A stretch of 64,000 nt of DNA from Owenia fusiformis. Lineage: Eukaryota; Annelida; Polychaeta; Sabellida; Oweniidae. Below, in pieces: positions 1-14,400 of the stretch (position 1 is its first letter; every line of letters starts with the position of its first letter). The stretch lies in contig CAIIXF020000001.1 in the NCBI GenBank assembly GCA_903813345.2, forward strand, positions 21,969,915 to 22,033,914, given 5' to 3'. The notes beneath the pieces were generated by a model that was not told the origin of the DNA, ran no database searches, and worked only from the letters and a program-made list of their open reading frames with translations. The position numbers were made by a program, and so were the translations under genes.

Positions 1-232
1 GGAAAATATCACACGGATTTCAATAATATCAGAAATATCAATAGCTGTTATTGTACAGATAACACAATTAATCGTGGGATAAACTATATATATCACATTA
101 GCTTATAATTGAATATACATTTTCTCTACGTACTCTAAAGCATTGGCTTAAATATAATTGTTAATTACTGTAGTGCATATATGGTAGTTTTTGATTATAT
201 TGGTGATGAATATTATCAGAGTAATATCTTAC
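1..232 (-). other. Partial intron of the SVEP1-like gene
   Basis: AT-rich sequence downstream of the donor that closes the giant sushi exon. No coding or repeat structure is visible. The frame of the exon would meet a stop at 216-218 if this intron were retained. Confidence 0.6.
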
Positions 233-3200
233 TGTGGCATTGTGGAACTATTCCTGACCAAGTGCCATCTCTCCTGCATTCTCTGTATGGATCACCATGC
301 AGGGCAAAGCCAACCTTGCAGCTGTACTGTATAACACTCTCATAGCTGTAGTCACTTCCATTCACTACAGCATTGCTGCTGATTCTGGGTGAATCACACG
401 CCACATGTCTACACACAGGAGCTGGTCTCTCCCATCGTCCAGTAGATGTACACATCAGTCTTTCTTTCCCTTCTAGGATATAACCCTTGGCGCAGGAATA
501 GTTTGCAAAGTTTTTGTATGTATCTTCAAATATTAACACTTCCCCATGAGTAACTAGGGGAGGTCTTCCGCAAGTGATTGGTACACACTCTGCTGGTATT
601 TCAGACATCCATTGTCTGTTTGCTTTACATTCAACACTTAAGCTTCCCCTAATAGTGTATCCCTCATTACATCTATAATTTGCACGACTTCCAAATGTTG
701 TCTTTTCTACTATCGTTGATGCAAATAATATCACTGGTGGTGGACCGCAAATGACTGGCTCACATGTAGGCAAATCCCCAATCCAATCTCCTTGAGATGC
801 ACATTGCAATAAATTATTTCCATTTAACTCATAGCCATCCATACATTTGTAGAAAACAAAATCATCTACATGGAATGTTGCACCATTTGTAATGGAAAAA
901 GCAACAGGTGGTGGTGGACCACATGTGATCAAATAACATCTAGGAACAGAGGTACTCCATTTACCATCAGACTGACATCTTATTCTTGAGTGACCTTCAA
1001 GTCTGTACCCTTTCTCACATCTATACTCTACCTCATCTCCATGATTATAGGAGGTGCCTCGGGACTCTGAATTTTCTACAACATCTGGTTTACCACAGCT
1101 TATTTTTCTGCAAGATGGAAAATTTCCATTCCACATTTTATCAGCCATGCACTCCAGACTAGATTCCCCCACTAACACATAACCTTCATCACAAGTGAAC
1201 TGTATTTTATCTTTGTATTCATGATATTTTCCATCAATTTTACCATTGGGTAAAGGCGGAGGTGCAGGACATTGTATGGGTACACATGTTGGAGGTTTTC
1301 CACTCCATGTACCATCTTCTTGACATGTCTGCTTATTTGAGCCTGTCATTTCAAATCCATCTCTGCAAACATATGTTATTACATCTCTGAAGCCATGGTC
1401 ATATCCTATGATCTCACCATTAGGTACTGCTCCAAGGGGTTCACATTCAATCATTTTACACTTAGGTAGAGTTCCACTCCAGGTTTTATCTCTTTGACAT
1501 CTTCGCCTTGGGTTGCCTTCTATGATATAACCTTCCTCACATTGGTATTGAATAATCTCTCCATACTGAGTCTTAACCATATTACCCTTCAATGATCCCT
1601 TTTCAATTTTTTCAGGTTCGGGACATACAATCATGATACATGTAGGAAACAGCTTATCCCAGGCACCCCCATGTTCATCTGCTATGCAAGTTACAACAGC
1701 CTCTCCTTTAATCTCATAGCCATCATTACATATAAAGTGGATATAATGTCCAAATTCAAATGTTCCACCTATAAAATTACCATTTTGCGGTTTACCAGGT
1801 GTTGGACAAACCATCCTCTTGCAAGATGGAGTGGTACCCTCCCAACCACCATCACTTAAACATTTTCGCTTTGCCAGACCAGCCACTTCAAAACCATGTT
1901 GACACTTGTATTCAATTACGTCCTCAAATAGATAGTCTGTGCCAATTATCTCTCCATGCCTAATTCTCTCTGGAGGATCACAACTGACTCTCTGACATTT
2001 TGGGACATTACCTGACCATGTTTTATCATTGTTACAATTTCTTATTGCATTACCTACTAAGTAAAAACCCTCTTCACATTCATATTCTATATTTCCCCCA
2101 AATGTTGCATCTAGTTGGATTACTTTACTATTGTCAATATCAGGAGGAAGAGGACAACTTATTTTGACACAGCTTGGATCTTTGTCGCTCCATACTTTAG
2201 TTTCTAAGCACCATCGTTCTGCTATACCAACAAGTTCAAATCCATCGTCACATAAATATTTAATACTTGATCCATATTCCCAGTCATTTCCTTCCACAAC
2301 ACCATTTTCAAATGGTGCAGGAGGAGCACAATAGACACGCTTGCATAATGGAAGATCACCAGTCCATGTTTTATATCTAGAACATGTCCTGTCTGATTCA
2401 CCAATGATTTCATAACCTTCTGTACAGATATATTTAATAGTTTGGCCATATGTGTGAACATTTCCTTGTATATTCCCATGCTGAATATTATCAGGTTGAG
2501 GACAGGAAATGATTACACATGTTGAATCTTCACCACTCCATTTCTCATTTTCCATACATGAACGTTCTTTTGGTCCTGTCAGTTCATAGCCAATGTCGCA
2601 TACATATTCAATGATTGATCCAAACATAAATGATGTTCCTAGAACCTTACCATGCTGAAGTTGAGGTGGTGCTGGGCATGCCATCATGATACACACTGGT
2701 GCTAAACCACTCCATGATCTATCAGATAAACATTCCCTCTCTGCTTTACCTTTCAATACATATCCCTTTTCACATCTATATTTGATAAGATCTCCAAATC
2801 TAAATGAATCTCCTATAATTTTACCATTATTTATGGTTTGTGGATCATTACATTTAATGCGTTCACAAGAAACAGAAATCTTACTCCATGTCCTATTTTC
2901 TTGACATTTCTGGATATTATCACCAACAAGAATAAACCCATTGTTGCATTTATAATTTATAATAGATCCTATTGCCAAAGATCCACGGTATGTTCCATTC
3001 TTAAGGGGGTTAGGTTGGTCACAAGATGTAGCGATACATATTGGTGTAGCACCACTCCAATCTTTATTTGCCTTACATTTTCTTGATTTTACTCCGCTGA
3101 GTTTAAATCCTGAATTACATCTGTAATATATAATGCTATTGAAATCATAACTACTCGCATGTATGTCACCATTCTGTAAATCAGGTGGTCTAGGACAAAC

Positions 3201-6200
3201 TACAATTTGACAGGTTGGTGCCACAAAACTCCAACTGCCATTTGCTAGACACTCACTGACAGCATTTCCAATTGTTTCATACCCAGGATCACATATATAC
3301 CTGACCCTATCTCCAAACTTATGTGAGCTTCCAATGATTTTCATTTCAGATGTTGAAACTGGTGGATAACAACTTATACGCTCACATCTGGGTGCTGTAA
3401 AGCTCCAAGAACCATTTGATAAACATTCTCTTATAGATCTTCCCTCTAGCTGGTAACCATTGTTACACCAATAACTAATCTTATCACCAAATTTAAAACT
3501 TGATCCTTTGATTCTTCCCCCTTCAAATTGATAAAGTGGCTTGCATGAGATTCTGAGACAGGAGGGGGTAGCTCCAGACCAAATTCCCTTTGCTGTACAA
3601 GTGCGATTTGCTTCACCTTGTATTTCATAACCAGGGTCACATTTATAAGCAATAGACACTCCAAAACTTCTTTGATCACCTATGAATTCAGCATGTGACA
3701 CATCTACGGGTCTTGCACATATAACTTTTATACAATAGGGATTTGATCCTGACCATTTGCCATCAGCCTGGCACTGCCTTACAGATGTTCCAGATAAGCG
3801 ATAACCTGGGTCACAATCGAAACGTACTTGATCTCCAAAATGCATCAATTTATTATTAGTTGACCCATGTAATAACGGAGGTAGTGGTTCACATTTCCTC
3901 TTCATACACATTGGAATTGCTGTTGACCAGTCACCTGATGTGCTACACTCGCTTGTTCTTTTCCCAATTAACTCATATCCTAGATCACATTTAAATATTA
4001 TTGTTTCACCAGCCATATATGATGTTCCTATCACCTGTCCATTTTTAAAGGATATTGGAGGAGGACATGTCACACGCTGGCATGATGGTAATGAGCCTGA
4101 CCATGATCCAGTTGGTAAACACTCCCTTACAGCATCACCAATTGCAACATACCCTGACGAGCACAGATATTCAATTTTATCCTTAAATAGATATGATGAT
4201 CCATTGACTGTAGCATACCTTACTTTGACTGGAGGAGGACAAGAAACTCTGATGCATTTGCCATACAATCCAGACCATGATCCATTAGATAAACATGTAA
4301 GAATATGATCTCCTACCAAACGATAGCCAGTTCTACAATCAAACCTTATTTGTTGACCAAAGTTAATTCCACTTCCAAGCTTAACCACTCTACCATGACT
4401 TGGCTCAACAGGTTCATGACATAAAATTGCTTTACATCTTGGTTGAGAATGTGACCATATACCAGAGGCTAAACATTCTCTTGTCCCAACACCTAACCTT
4501 TCATATCCAGGGTTACATTCATATTTGATTATACTTCCATAAATGTATGATGTGCCAACAACCTTACCATGTAAGAAAACTGGTGGAGTTTGACATCTCA
4601 CATACCTACAGGATGGTAATGTACCAGACCATGACCCATTTGCCATACATTCTCTTGTTGATACACCTACTGTTACATAGCCTTGTTTACATTGGTACTT
4701 GACAGATTCTCCAATTTTATATGATGAGCCAACAATTTTTGTAAATGCTACATCTTGAGGTGAAGGACATGATACAGCAATACATCTAGGGGTAGCAAGA
4801 GACCATGTACCATTTGCTTGACATTCGCTTTCTTGGAGACCTTGGATTTCAAAGCCTTCTTTGCATTCATATTTTATTTTGCTTCCATACACAAAGGACG
4901 TCCCTATTACATTCCCATTTGGACAAGCTGGTGGTGTTCCACAGTTGACATACCTACATGATGGTAGAGTTCCTGACCATGATCCATTTACCATGCATTC
5001 TCTGGTAGAAACACCAACAGTAACATAACCTGGTTTGCACTGGTACTTGATGGATTCTCCTATCTTAAAGGATGAACCGACGACCTGGCTGAATCTTACT
5101 TCATTAGGAGGAGGACATGATACAGCAACACATCTGGGTGCAGCGTATGACCATGTTCCATTTTCAAGACATTCTCTTGTAGCAACACCCTCTCTCTCAA
5201 ACCCTGTGTTGCATTGATATTTGACTATACTCCCATAATGATAAGATGATGTCTCTGTTTTGCCATTTTGAAAGGGTGGTAGTATGGGACATAACACATA
5301 TCTACATGAGGGTAATGAACCAGACCACGCTCCATTTGCTGTGCATTTTCGTGTTGCTACACCTACAGTCACATATCCTGGTCTGCATTCATAATTAATA
5401 GAATCACCTATTTTGAATGATGATCCTATGACCTTGCCAAAAAATATTTCTTGTGGTTTTGGACATGATACTGCGATACACTGTGGTGATGTAAAGGACC
5501 ATGTCCCATTTGCTAGACACTCAGTTTTCGATGTTCCCCTTAGTTCAAATCCTTCATCACAAGTATATTCTACAATGTTACCATAGTGGTATGTTGTAAG
5601 AGGTTTTTTAATGCGCCCACCTGTACAATCAGGCGGGGGTGGACAAGATACATACCTACAAGAAGGTAAAGTCCCTGACCATGTCCCATTCACAGTACAT
5701 TTTCTTATAGAGATCCCTATAGTTACATATCCAGGTTGGCATTCATATTCAATTGACTCCCCAGTGTTAAAACTGTTTCCCTTAACTTTACCATAACTTA
5801 CATCGATTGGTGGAGGACAGCCAGCTGTAACACATGAAGGTAAACTTCCACTCCACTGTCCATCTGCCTGACATTTCCAGATCCCATCTCCTATCATTTT
5901 GAATCCAGGCATGCAAGAATATTCTATTCTAGCACCAAAATTCAGTCCTTCGTGAATTGTTACTAATCCTCCAGGGAGATCTGGAGGGTCAATGCATGAT
6001 ATTGCAGCACATATAGGAACTGTTGATCCAACCCAACTCCACACTGCATTTTCATCACATCTTTGTTCAATAATTCCAAAATATGAATATCCCTCTCTGC
6101 ATGTGTATTTTACTATTGATTCATATGTAGTTAAAGAGCTTTCTTCGATAAGCATATTAGCATGAGATCTTGGAGGACCACAGTCCATTTTTTCACAGTA

Positions 6201-8482
6201 TGGAATAATTCCACCAATCCATTGCCAAGTTTTATCCTTTTCACATCTTTGCTGGAGTAAACCTTGATAAAAATGGCCAGCTGCACAACTGTATGTCACT
6301 ATTGATCCAAATGTATACTCAATTTGTTTTTGTTGTATCATATTTGAGGGTAATCTTGGAGCACCACATTCAATTATTGCACAATATGGAGGTAGGCTAC
6401 TCCATTGCTTATCAGCTCCACATTTTTGCCGAGGTTGTCCTATCATTTCATAGCCCTCATTACATTCATACTCAATTTGCTGTCTGTATTCAGTGCCTTG
6501 TATTATCACTTTTCCATTTTTAATGTCCAATGGTCGTTTACATGAGATCTTAACACATTTGCTTTCTCCTCCTGACCATGTGCCATCTGCAAGGCAAGTT
6601 CGATATGCTTCACCTACAACTTCATAGCCTCGTCTACAGACAACTTTTAAGGTATTTTTGAACTTGTATTCAAAACCTTCATATCTCCCATTTAATGGCC
6701 TCAAAGGTTGAGGACATTCAATCCTTTCACAAACTGGTAATGTTTTGTCCCAATCTCCATCTGCTCCGCATGTCCGTGATGTGTGGCCATCAATATAGTA
6801 TCCAACATCACAAACATAGTTTATGGTAGCTCCGTAAGAGAAGTTAGTGTTAATCATTCTACCATTTGATATGACATAAGATGGTTTTGTGCACTCTACT
6901 GCAGTGCAGTTAGGTTCCACACCACTCCATTCACCATTTTCTTGACATGTCCTCTCTTTATCCCCTTTTAGAATATAGCCTGCATCACATTTAGCTGTAA
7001 TGACACTATTGAAAGTGTATGATGAACCAATAATCTCTCCATATGGTAGTGGAGCTGGAAATGGGCATTGTTTACTGTAGCACAATGGGATATCACCTCT
7101 CCAATTTTTATCTTTGGAACATGTCACAGATTCATCTCCTTGCATTTTAAATCCCTTTTTACACTGATAACGTGCCTTTGAACCATATGTCATATTATCC
7201 ATAGTCATTATACCATTTTCTATTTCTGGAGGCTTACCACATTTGATGATTTTACACACAGGCAATGGATGACTCCACTTACCATCTGCTTCACATGATA
7301 GGTCTCCTCTTCCCTTCATCTCAAATCCAATTAAGCATGAATACACAGCTTTAGATCTAAATGTTATGTCTGTCACAGAAAGTCTGGCATTTTCAATATC
7401 CTTGAGTTCGGGACATGATTTGATTTTACAATATGGTTCTGTGGCATTCCATGTAGCATTAGCTAAGCAAGTACTAACTGAAGAACCAACCAAGTCATAT
7501 CCTTTGTCACATCTGAATTCAATGACGTCCTCATATACATAACCAGTTCCTATGACATGACCATTATCAATAGGGGAAGGTGCTTCACAGTTAACTCTCT
7601 CACAGAAATTGTTGGTGATGCTCCAGGTTTTGTTAGCTAGACATTCACTGTTAGATTTCCCTTCAAGAGTAAATCCATCATCGCAGCTATATGTTATATG
7701 TGCCCCAAAGTTAAAGTTGTCTCCAGTGAAGTGTCCATTCTGTAATGAAGTTGGAGCTCCACAGAATACCGGATTACAAGTTGGTGGGTCAAAACTCCAT
7801 GTAGAGTTTATCAGACACTCACGTTTTTCAACACCCTCCAATGCATAGCCTTCATTGCAAGTGTACTGTATCGTACTCTCATACACATACTCCAGACCAG
7901 TTATCTTACCATTCTCAATTTCAGTTGGGGCATCACACCGTTTCAAATTACACGATGGTATAGATGCATTCCACTCTCCACTATTCAAACATATTATTGC
8001 TGAAGATCCTTTTATTTCATAACCATGTTCACATTGATACTCTACCACCGAATCATATGTATAGCTGTCTCCTATTTTCTTCCCATGTTCTATGTTCTTA
8101 ACCTCATCACATATCACTAATGAACATACAGGTACAGTAGAACTCCATGTTCTATTTTGGAAACACTTCACAGTGTTAATACCTTCCATTTTGTAACCTT
8201 TTTCACATTCGTATCTAGCCAAGCTATCAGCAGCATATGAACCGCCTATATCATTGACAAGATTTCCATGTGTTACAGCAGGAGGGTTTCTACAAGTTAT
8301 TGGTTCACATGATGGAACAATACCACTCCATGTTCCATTTTCCTGGCAGTGAAGAATAGAAGTTCCATTGATGGCAAAATTTGGCTTGCAGTAGAATCTA
8401 ATACTGTCATCAAGTTTGTAGATTGGGCTCCAACGTTCAATTAGCATTTCACTCTTTTGTTCAGGCTCGGGACAGAAGATTA
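233..8482 (-). CDS. SVEP1: Exon 26: single 8.25-kb exon encoding 47 consecutive sushi (CCP) modules
   Basis: One uninterrupted reading frame of 2,750 codons, entered at an acceptor (ttgcattgcag, phase 1) and left at a donor (gtaagata, phase 1, intron side at 231-232). It contains 47 modules of about 55-62 residues, each with four cysteines and a WSG/WS-type tryptophan before the last cysteine, which is the sushi/CCP signature. The first module begins CPEP and the last ends VPQC. Modules 13 and 14 (about 6000-6370) carry a lengthened W-rich stretch before the last cysteine. Modules 16-23 form four copies of a two-module repeat. Upstream sushi modules of the same gene each have their own exon, so this block looks like an intron-free expansion. 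The frame would end at a stop at 216-218, but the donor just before it makes that stop intronic in the normal transcript. Confidence 0.93.
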
Positions 8483-11400
8483 CTGCAATGCAATAGTAAC
8501 TATCAATGTACTTTAATTATGAATAAATTATAGTTATCAAATATAACTTCTATATTTGATCAGATATCTCAATTCCTTTTTGCAATCTAAAATTTTGATT
8601 GCATGGACAACATTGGCAATGATTTTTAAAAGATTTCGTACAACATTTTTCACTCTTTATTCTTTTTCATTCATTCTATAATGGGACAACTTACAAACAC
8701 ATTGAGGCTTCTCCCCACTCCAAGTTCCATCTGCTTGGCACACCCGTGTTCCATTGCCTTCCATGCGATAACCACGTTTACATGTATAAGTAAAGACTCC
8801 TTTATATCTGAGATCCCTGCCATGGTTGTCACTGTAGGGGACTGACCCTGGGTATGGACATTTTACTCCTAAACATTAAATTAAGAACATGTTTTTAATT
8901 ATGTCCCCACCACATAGTGTGGGGCCATATTGTCGGCCTAGGCGCGTCCGTCCGTCCGTCTGTCTGTCCGTCTGTCCGTCCGTCCGTCTGTCTGTCCGTC
9001 CGTACGTCCGGGAGTTTTCTCCAAAACCGCTACAGATATCACCTTCAAATTTTCAGGGATAACTTATGAGTGCATACAGATGTGGATGAAAAAAAATTAA
9101 CTCGAAACCTACTTCCTGTCGGCCATTTTGAAGTCAAATGCTAAAATCCTTGTCTGCAAACTTTAAGAAAAACGGCTTCACAGTTGCTTTTAAAACTTTA
9201 ATATCTTGTATAGCTCACTTCATTCTAGATCTGATTAGGTTTTGAACCTGTTAGCTCCGTCATGGCAGCCATTTTGAATGTCTTAAGAAAAGTTAGCGCG
9301 CGATAATACTTTGTATCATATTGAATGGTGTTTTTGAGTTTTCATACTTTAACTATTTAGTAGCTTTATAAATAATTTCAGATGTACTTTCTTGTAAAAG
9401 CCTATGTTATTGTTAACAGTAGTTATATGTGATAATTTTGTAAAAGGAAATTAGCAAAAACTCATAATCACTTTTTTATTGTCGGCCATTTTGGATTTTT
9501 CCGTCCTAAAATCTTGTCTGTGAAGTCTTGTCTGCGCGTTTTCAGGTGAACCGTTTGGTGGATCAATTTCAAATTTTCAGGGATGATTCTTAGTATAAAA
9601 ATCTAGATCTGATTAGTTTTTTGGCATTCTGGGTAAATGCCAAGGCAGCAATTTTGGATATTCCGTCCTAAAATCTTGTCTGTAAAGTCTTGTCTACACG
9701 TTTTCAGGTGAACCGTTTTTTAGATCAATTTCAAATTTTCAGGGGTGATTCTTAGTATGAAAATCTAGAACTGATTAGTTTTTTGGCATTCTGGGTAAAT
9801 GTCAAGGCAGCCATTTTGGATTTTCCGTCCTAAAATCTTGTCTGTAGTCTTGTCTATGCATTTCCAGGTGAACCATTCTGTAGATCAATTTCAAATTTTC
9901 AGGGATGATTCTTAGTATGAAAATCTAGATCTGATTAGTTTTTTGGCAGTATGGATAAATGTCAATGCAGCCATTTTGGATTTTCCGTCTAAAAATCTTG
10001 CCTGTAAAGTCTTGTCTACGGGTTTTAAGGTGAACCGTTTGGTAGATCAATTTCAAATTTTCAGGGATGATTCTTAGTATGAAAATCTACATCTGTTTAG
10101 TTTTTTGGCATTCTTCGTAAATGTCAAGGCAGCAATTTTGGATCTTCTGTCCTAAAATCTTGTTTGTAAAGTCTTGTCTATGCGTTTTCAGGTGAACCAT
10201 TCGGAAGATCAATTTCATATTTTCAGGGATGAATTTTAGTATGAAAATTTACAAACTGATTAGTTTTTTTACATTTTGGGTAAATGTCAAGGCAGCCATT
10301 TTGGATTTTCCATCCTAAAATCTTGTTTACATGTTTTCTGGTTAACTGTGTGATGGATCAATTTCAAATTTTCATGGCATTCTGGGTAAATTTTAAGGTC
10401 GCCATTTTGGATTTTCCATCCTCAAATTAAGTCTTGTCTACCCATTTTCAAGATAACCATTAGACGGGATCACCCATTGGTGGGGACATTTTGTACACAT
10501 TTGTGTTCTTGTATTTATCTGATATGTAATATGGTAGAGCACATTGATGTTAATGGACTGACAGAGAATATATTATATTTCAAGTTATAGTCATTTGAAA
10601 CAATGGAAGTGTCAACAATTCACTAATTTATCCAAACATTCAATTTACTTGCTTAATTAAAACTAATTATGGTTCACTCACTCTCACAAACAGATTCATC
10701 TGCATCCCACTCTCCATATACGCCACATCTTAGTTCATTGGACCCTTTCACTTGATATCCTTCATCACAGGTATAGCTAACCACAGATCCTAGTGTAACA
10801 TCATCATATGTCACCTTTCCATTCTCAATTTCAGCTGGTACCTTGCAATCTACAAAATACACATAGTGATAACAGGGGAAGTATTTATGAGGCCATTCAC
10901 ATTGTGATAAAACTGTGAGATGCTCTGAAGCTCACTGTATAATTGGGTCTTTGATAATACAGTCCCATTTGAATGCCACTAGTATTATAAAAAATCATAG
11001 ACTTCCTTAAAAAACTACACTTCTCTGTATAATAGTTATTCCGGAGAGAGTGAACGTTGTACAAAAGTGGTATGTCCCATGCAGTTCTCCATGTTATTGA
11101 CAAGACAAGAAAATTTAAATCATCTAAGCAAATAAACCTAAATGTTTGATTGGAATGCCTTCATGTATGTGATAAAATGATCATGTGTCTGCATTTTGAT
11201 ATGTGGTTACTTATATGATTACTTATTCTTTTGAGGAATACCTCATCAGATTGATTGCCTCTTGTTTTACTCACCATTACAGAAGGAAGAATTTGCCACT
11301 TGTACTCTTCCATTTACACCTTTAAGGAAGTCAGGCCATGCCACATAGTCCCCGATGTATGGATCACATGAATACACAAGTTTCTGAACCTCATCATACT

Positions 11401-14400
11401 CTAACACCTCACTGAACACACTGACTTTACTCATACGACCAATGAAGGACTCTGATGCACTGAACTTGTCTCCCTTTTCATCTTGCTCTTGACCCAATAC
11501 CAGAGTTCCACCAGCTGTAAATCAACATACAATTGTATTAACTATTTTTTAGTTCCACAGTATAATACTAGAACAGCTAGGAATTACCAACAATATAAGT
11601 TATTGAATAATTTGAAGTGCTATACAGGATATATTCTGCTCGAGAAATTCTGTGTTGGAATGAGACGAAGTCGAGTGCCAATACAGAATATCGAGAGCAG
11701 AATATATCCTGTATTGCACTACAAATCATTCTTTAACATTTTTATGGTGTGATACTCTGTATTGCTACTGAGAATTTCCCCTCCGTACTAATATTTTCTG
11801 TATTGCGACAGAGATGATCAATGGGGACAATCTCAGTAGCAATACAGATTGGTTCAGCACAAGAACTGACCAATCAGAAGGCTTCATTTTACAGATCATA
11901 CGATAATATTTCAAATGAGAAGAAGGATGTAAAATGGATGTTAAAATGAAATACCATGAATTGTTGATCCTTCAGAAAGGTCAAATCCTTGGTCGACTAT
12001 ATCGCCATCGACATAGATTTGCCAGAATCCTTGCTTTCTTGTCCATGTAACTGCAAGGTGGTGCCATCTGCCATCATTCACTGTCACATCTGTGATTACT
12101 TTGGCACCATTCACATAAATCACAATCCTAGAAAGAAAACAAACCATGTACATAAATACATTGCATTTTCATATGATATAAACTGTATAGCAAATTCTTC
12201 TTGTTGTTCATATCAAACAGATCAAAATGAGGGCCCTCTCGACACAAAACTCAATTGAAGTTGAAGTCATCTATAAAATTTGGAGTATTCCCCCTCTATG
12301 GTTCATTGCATTTATTCACTTAAGTTACTTGCCCATTGTAATCCGTGATAGTAAGAGCATTGTCTACTTTATCAGTTGCATATGAAAATGCAGTTCCATA
12401 ATTCCTCTTGTCTGTTGATTTCATCCAGAAGGCTACAGTGACCTCAGTTAGATCTCCTAGAAGGTCTGGTAGTATAACATAGTCTGTCGTGCTTGATACT
12501 GGGAACACCATGTCAAAATCTGAGGAAAGCTCTGAAAGGATGTGAACAAACATAAAATAACAAATATTTGTATGACAGGCTTCATACAAATTCATAATTC
12601 ATTTTACTGTATGCCTTCGTATAATGTGATAGTTATTGATCTTACTCTTTTCACAGTTCTTGCCACCATAGGATGGCATGCATCTACATTTGTAGTCTCC
12701 CTCCAAGTCATAGCACTGTCCTCCATTCTCACAGGGAAATGTGAGGCACTCATTGATTTGTGTTTCACAGTGGAATCCTGTATAACCTGGGAGACACTTA
12801 CACCTGTAATTGTAATCACTCAGTTTTTATCATATTTTCTTCATACAGTTTTTATCTTAAAGTTTTTTTTCATACAGTTTTCATCATATTTTCGTTATAC
12901 AGTTTTCAACAAATTTTTTCATACAGTTTCCATCATATTTTCTTCAAGACTATTCATTTGCTCCAAGACTTTTCATATTTTATGAACTTTTATTTTTTGA
13001 TTAAACTTTGGGTGCTTTGTACTTTTCCCATATTGCCCAGGTACTGTTATCTCGACAGTCTTCTCAAATTATCAAAAAATGTTGACTTACGTGTAATTAT
13101 TGATGCCATCAACACAAGTACTATTGTTGATGCAGGCGAACTTCTCACATTCATTATGATTAGTCTCACAGTGAACTCCTATATACCCCAGAGGGCACAG
13201 ACATGTATAGTTCCCTATATGGTCCTGACAAGTTGCAGAGTTTTTACATGGGTTGCTCTCACACTCATCAATGTTGGTCTCACATAGTTGGCCAGTGAAT
13301 CCCAGTGGACACACACACTTGAAGCTGTTCAGTTCATCAGTGCATGTTGCATTGTTCTTGCATGGTGTTGAATCACACTCATTTATCTCCTTCTCACAAT
13401 CATTACCTATCATAAAATGTACATGGTTTTACAGTCCACATAGCATCTAAATGGTTTTTCTACATTAATGATTGATTATTTAATTTCCATTCATTTATAT
13501 CTCTCCCGATGTGGATTGTTAAATGATACCAAAGTGTAGACCAAAACATTTGCTGAAGATTACAGTAGATATGATTTTGACATTTGACAGCTTAAAAGTA
13601 AAATATAGGCAATATTGATAACTTACTATTACTGTAACAATGCTTGAGGAAAATTAAAATATAGGTAACTTATTATAACTTGAAGCAGTCAAGTCAAAAC
13701 TTACACTCACTGACCAATCAAAAATTATTGAGCATTACTTGGATCATATTGCAATTTTAGTGTTATTTTGAAACGGTTATTGACTTGATTTTTATGTTTG
13801 GAAATGATTTACGTAAATGAAAAACATACCTGTATATCCTGGTTTGCATTCACACAGATAACCATCAAGTTCGTTGATACATGTACCATTGTGTGCACAT
13901 GGCTCTGAGAAGCATTCATCTATTTCAGTCTCACAGTATATACCTATAAAAAATTAGGAGTATCAGTTTTTAGCTACTTACTTCTATTTCACTCATAAAA
14001 TAATACTTTGGTTTATGGAATTCATTCCTTTACACATGTGATATTGTCCTTGATGCCATGCACTTGTTCTTTGACTGGAGGTGAAACATAGAATTTGTAT
14101 GTCATATTATTCAACACAGTTTGCATTATTGTACTTCATGATAACAGCAAAACTAAGGTACAAAAATAGAGCAGTTATCAAAAATGCCATTACCATGACA
14201 AGCAAAAAGTAATTGCCATAAACAACACATCCTCCGATCACAGGAATTCGCAATCTGATTGGCTGTCGCAATACTGCGACAGAAATCATGTATAAGTCAT
14301 TGCGCATAATTAGATCATGTGATTCAGTTTAATCGGGCACTTCCAAATTGGTTATAGCAGGGGGAAGAAGGAGGTATGGATTCTGGACACCTGCGTAGGA

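Noticed and set aside
216-232. Stop codon at 216-218 as the natural end of the SVEP1-like protein
   Set aside because: A strong phase-1 donor precedes it at the end of the last sushi module, as expected for this gene.
1671-7848. Several plus-strand and other-frame ORFs of 60-120 codons across the giant sushi exon
   Set aside because: They are shadows of the repetitive minus-strand sushi frame and have no domain or start context of their own.
12542-13287. Two overlapping plus-strand ORFs of 147 and 175 codons
   Set aside because: They lie antisense to EGF and pentraxin exons and run through T-rich intron sequence; composition is low-complexity and no domain is seen.
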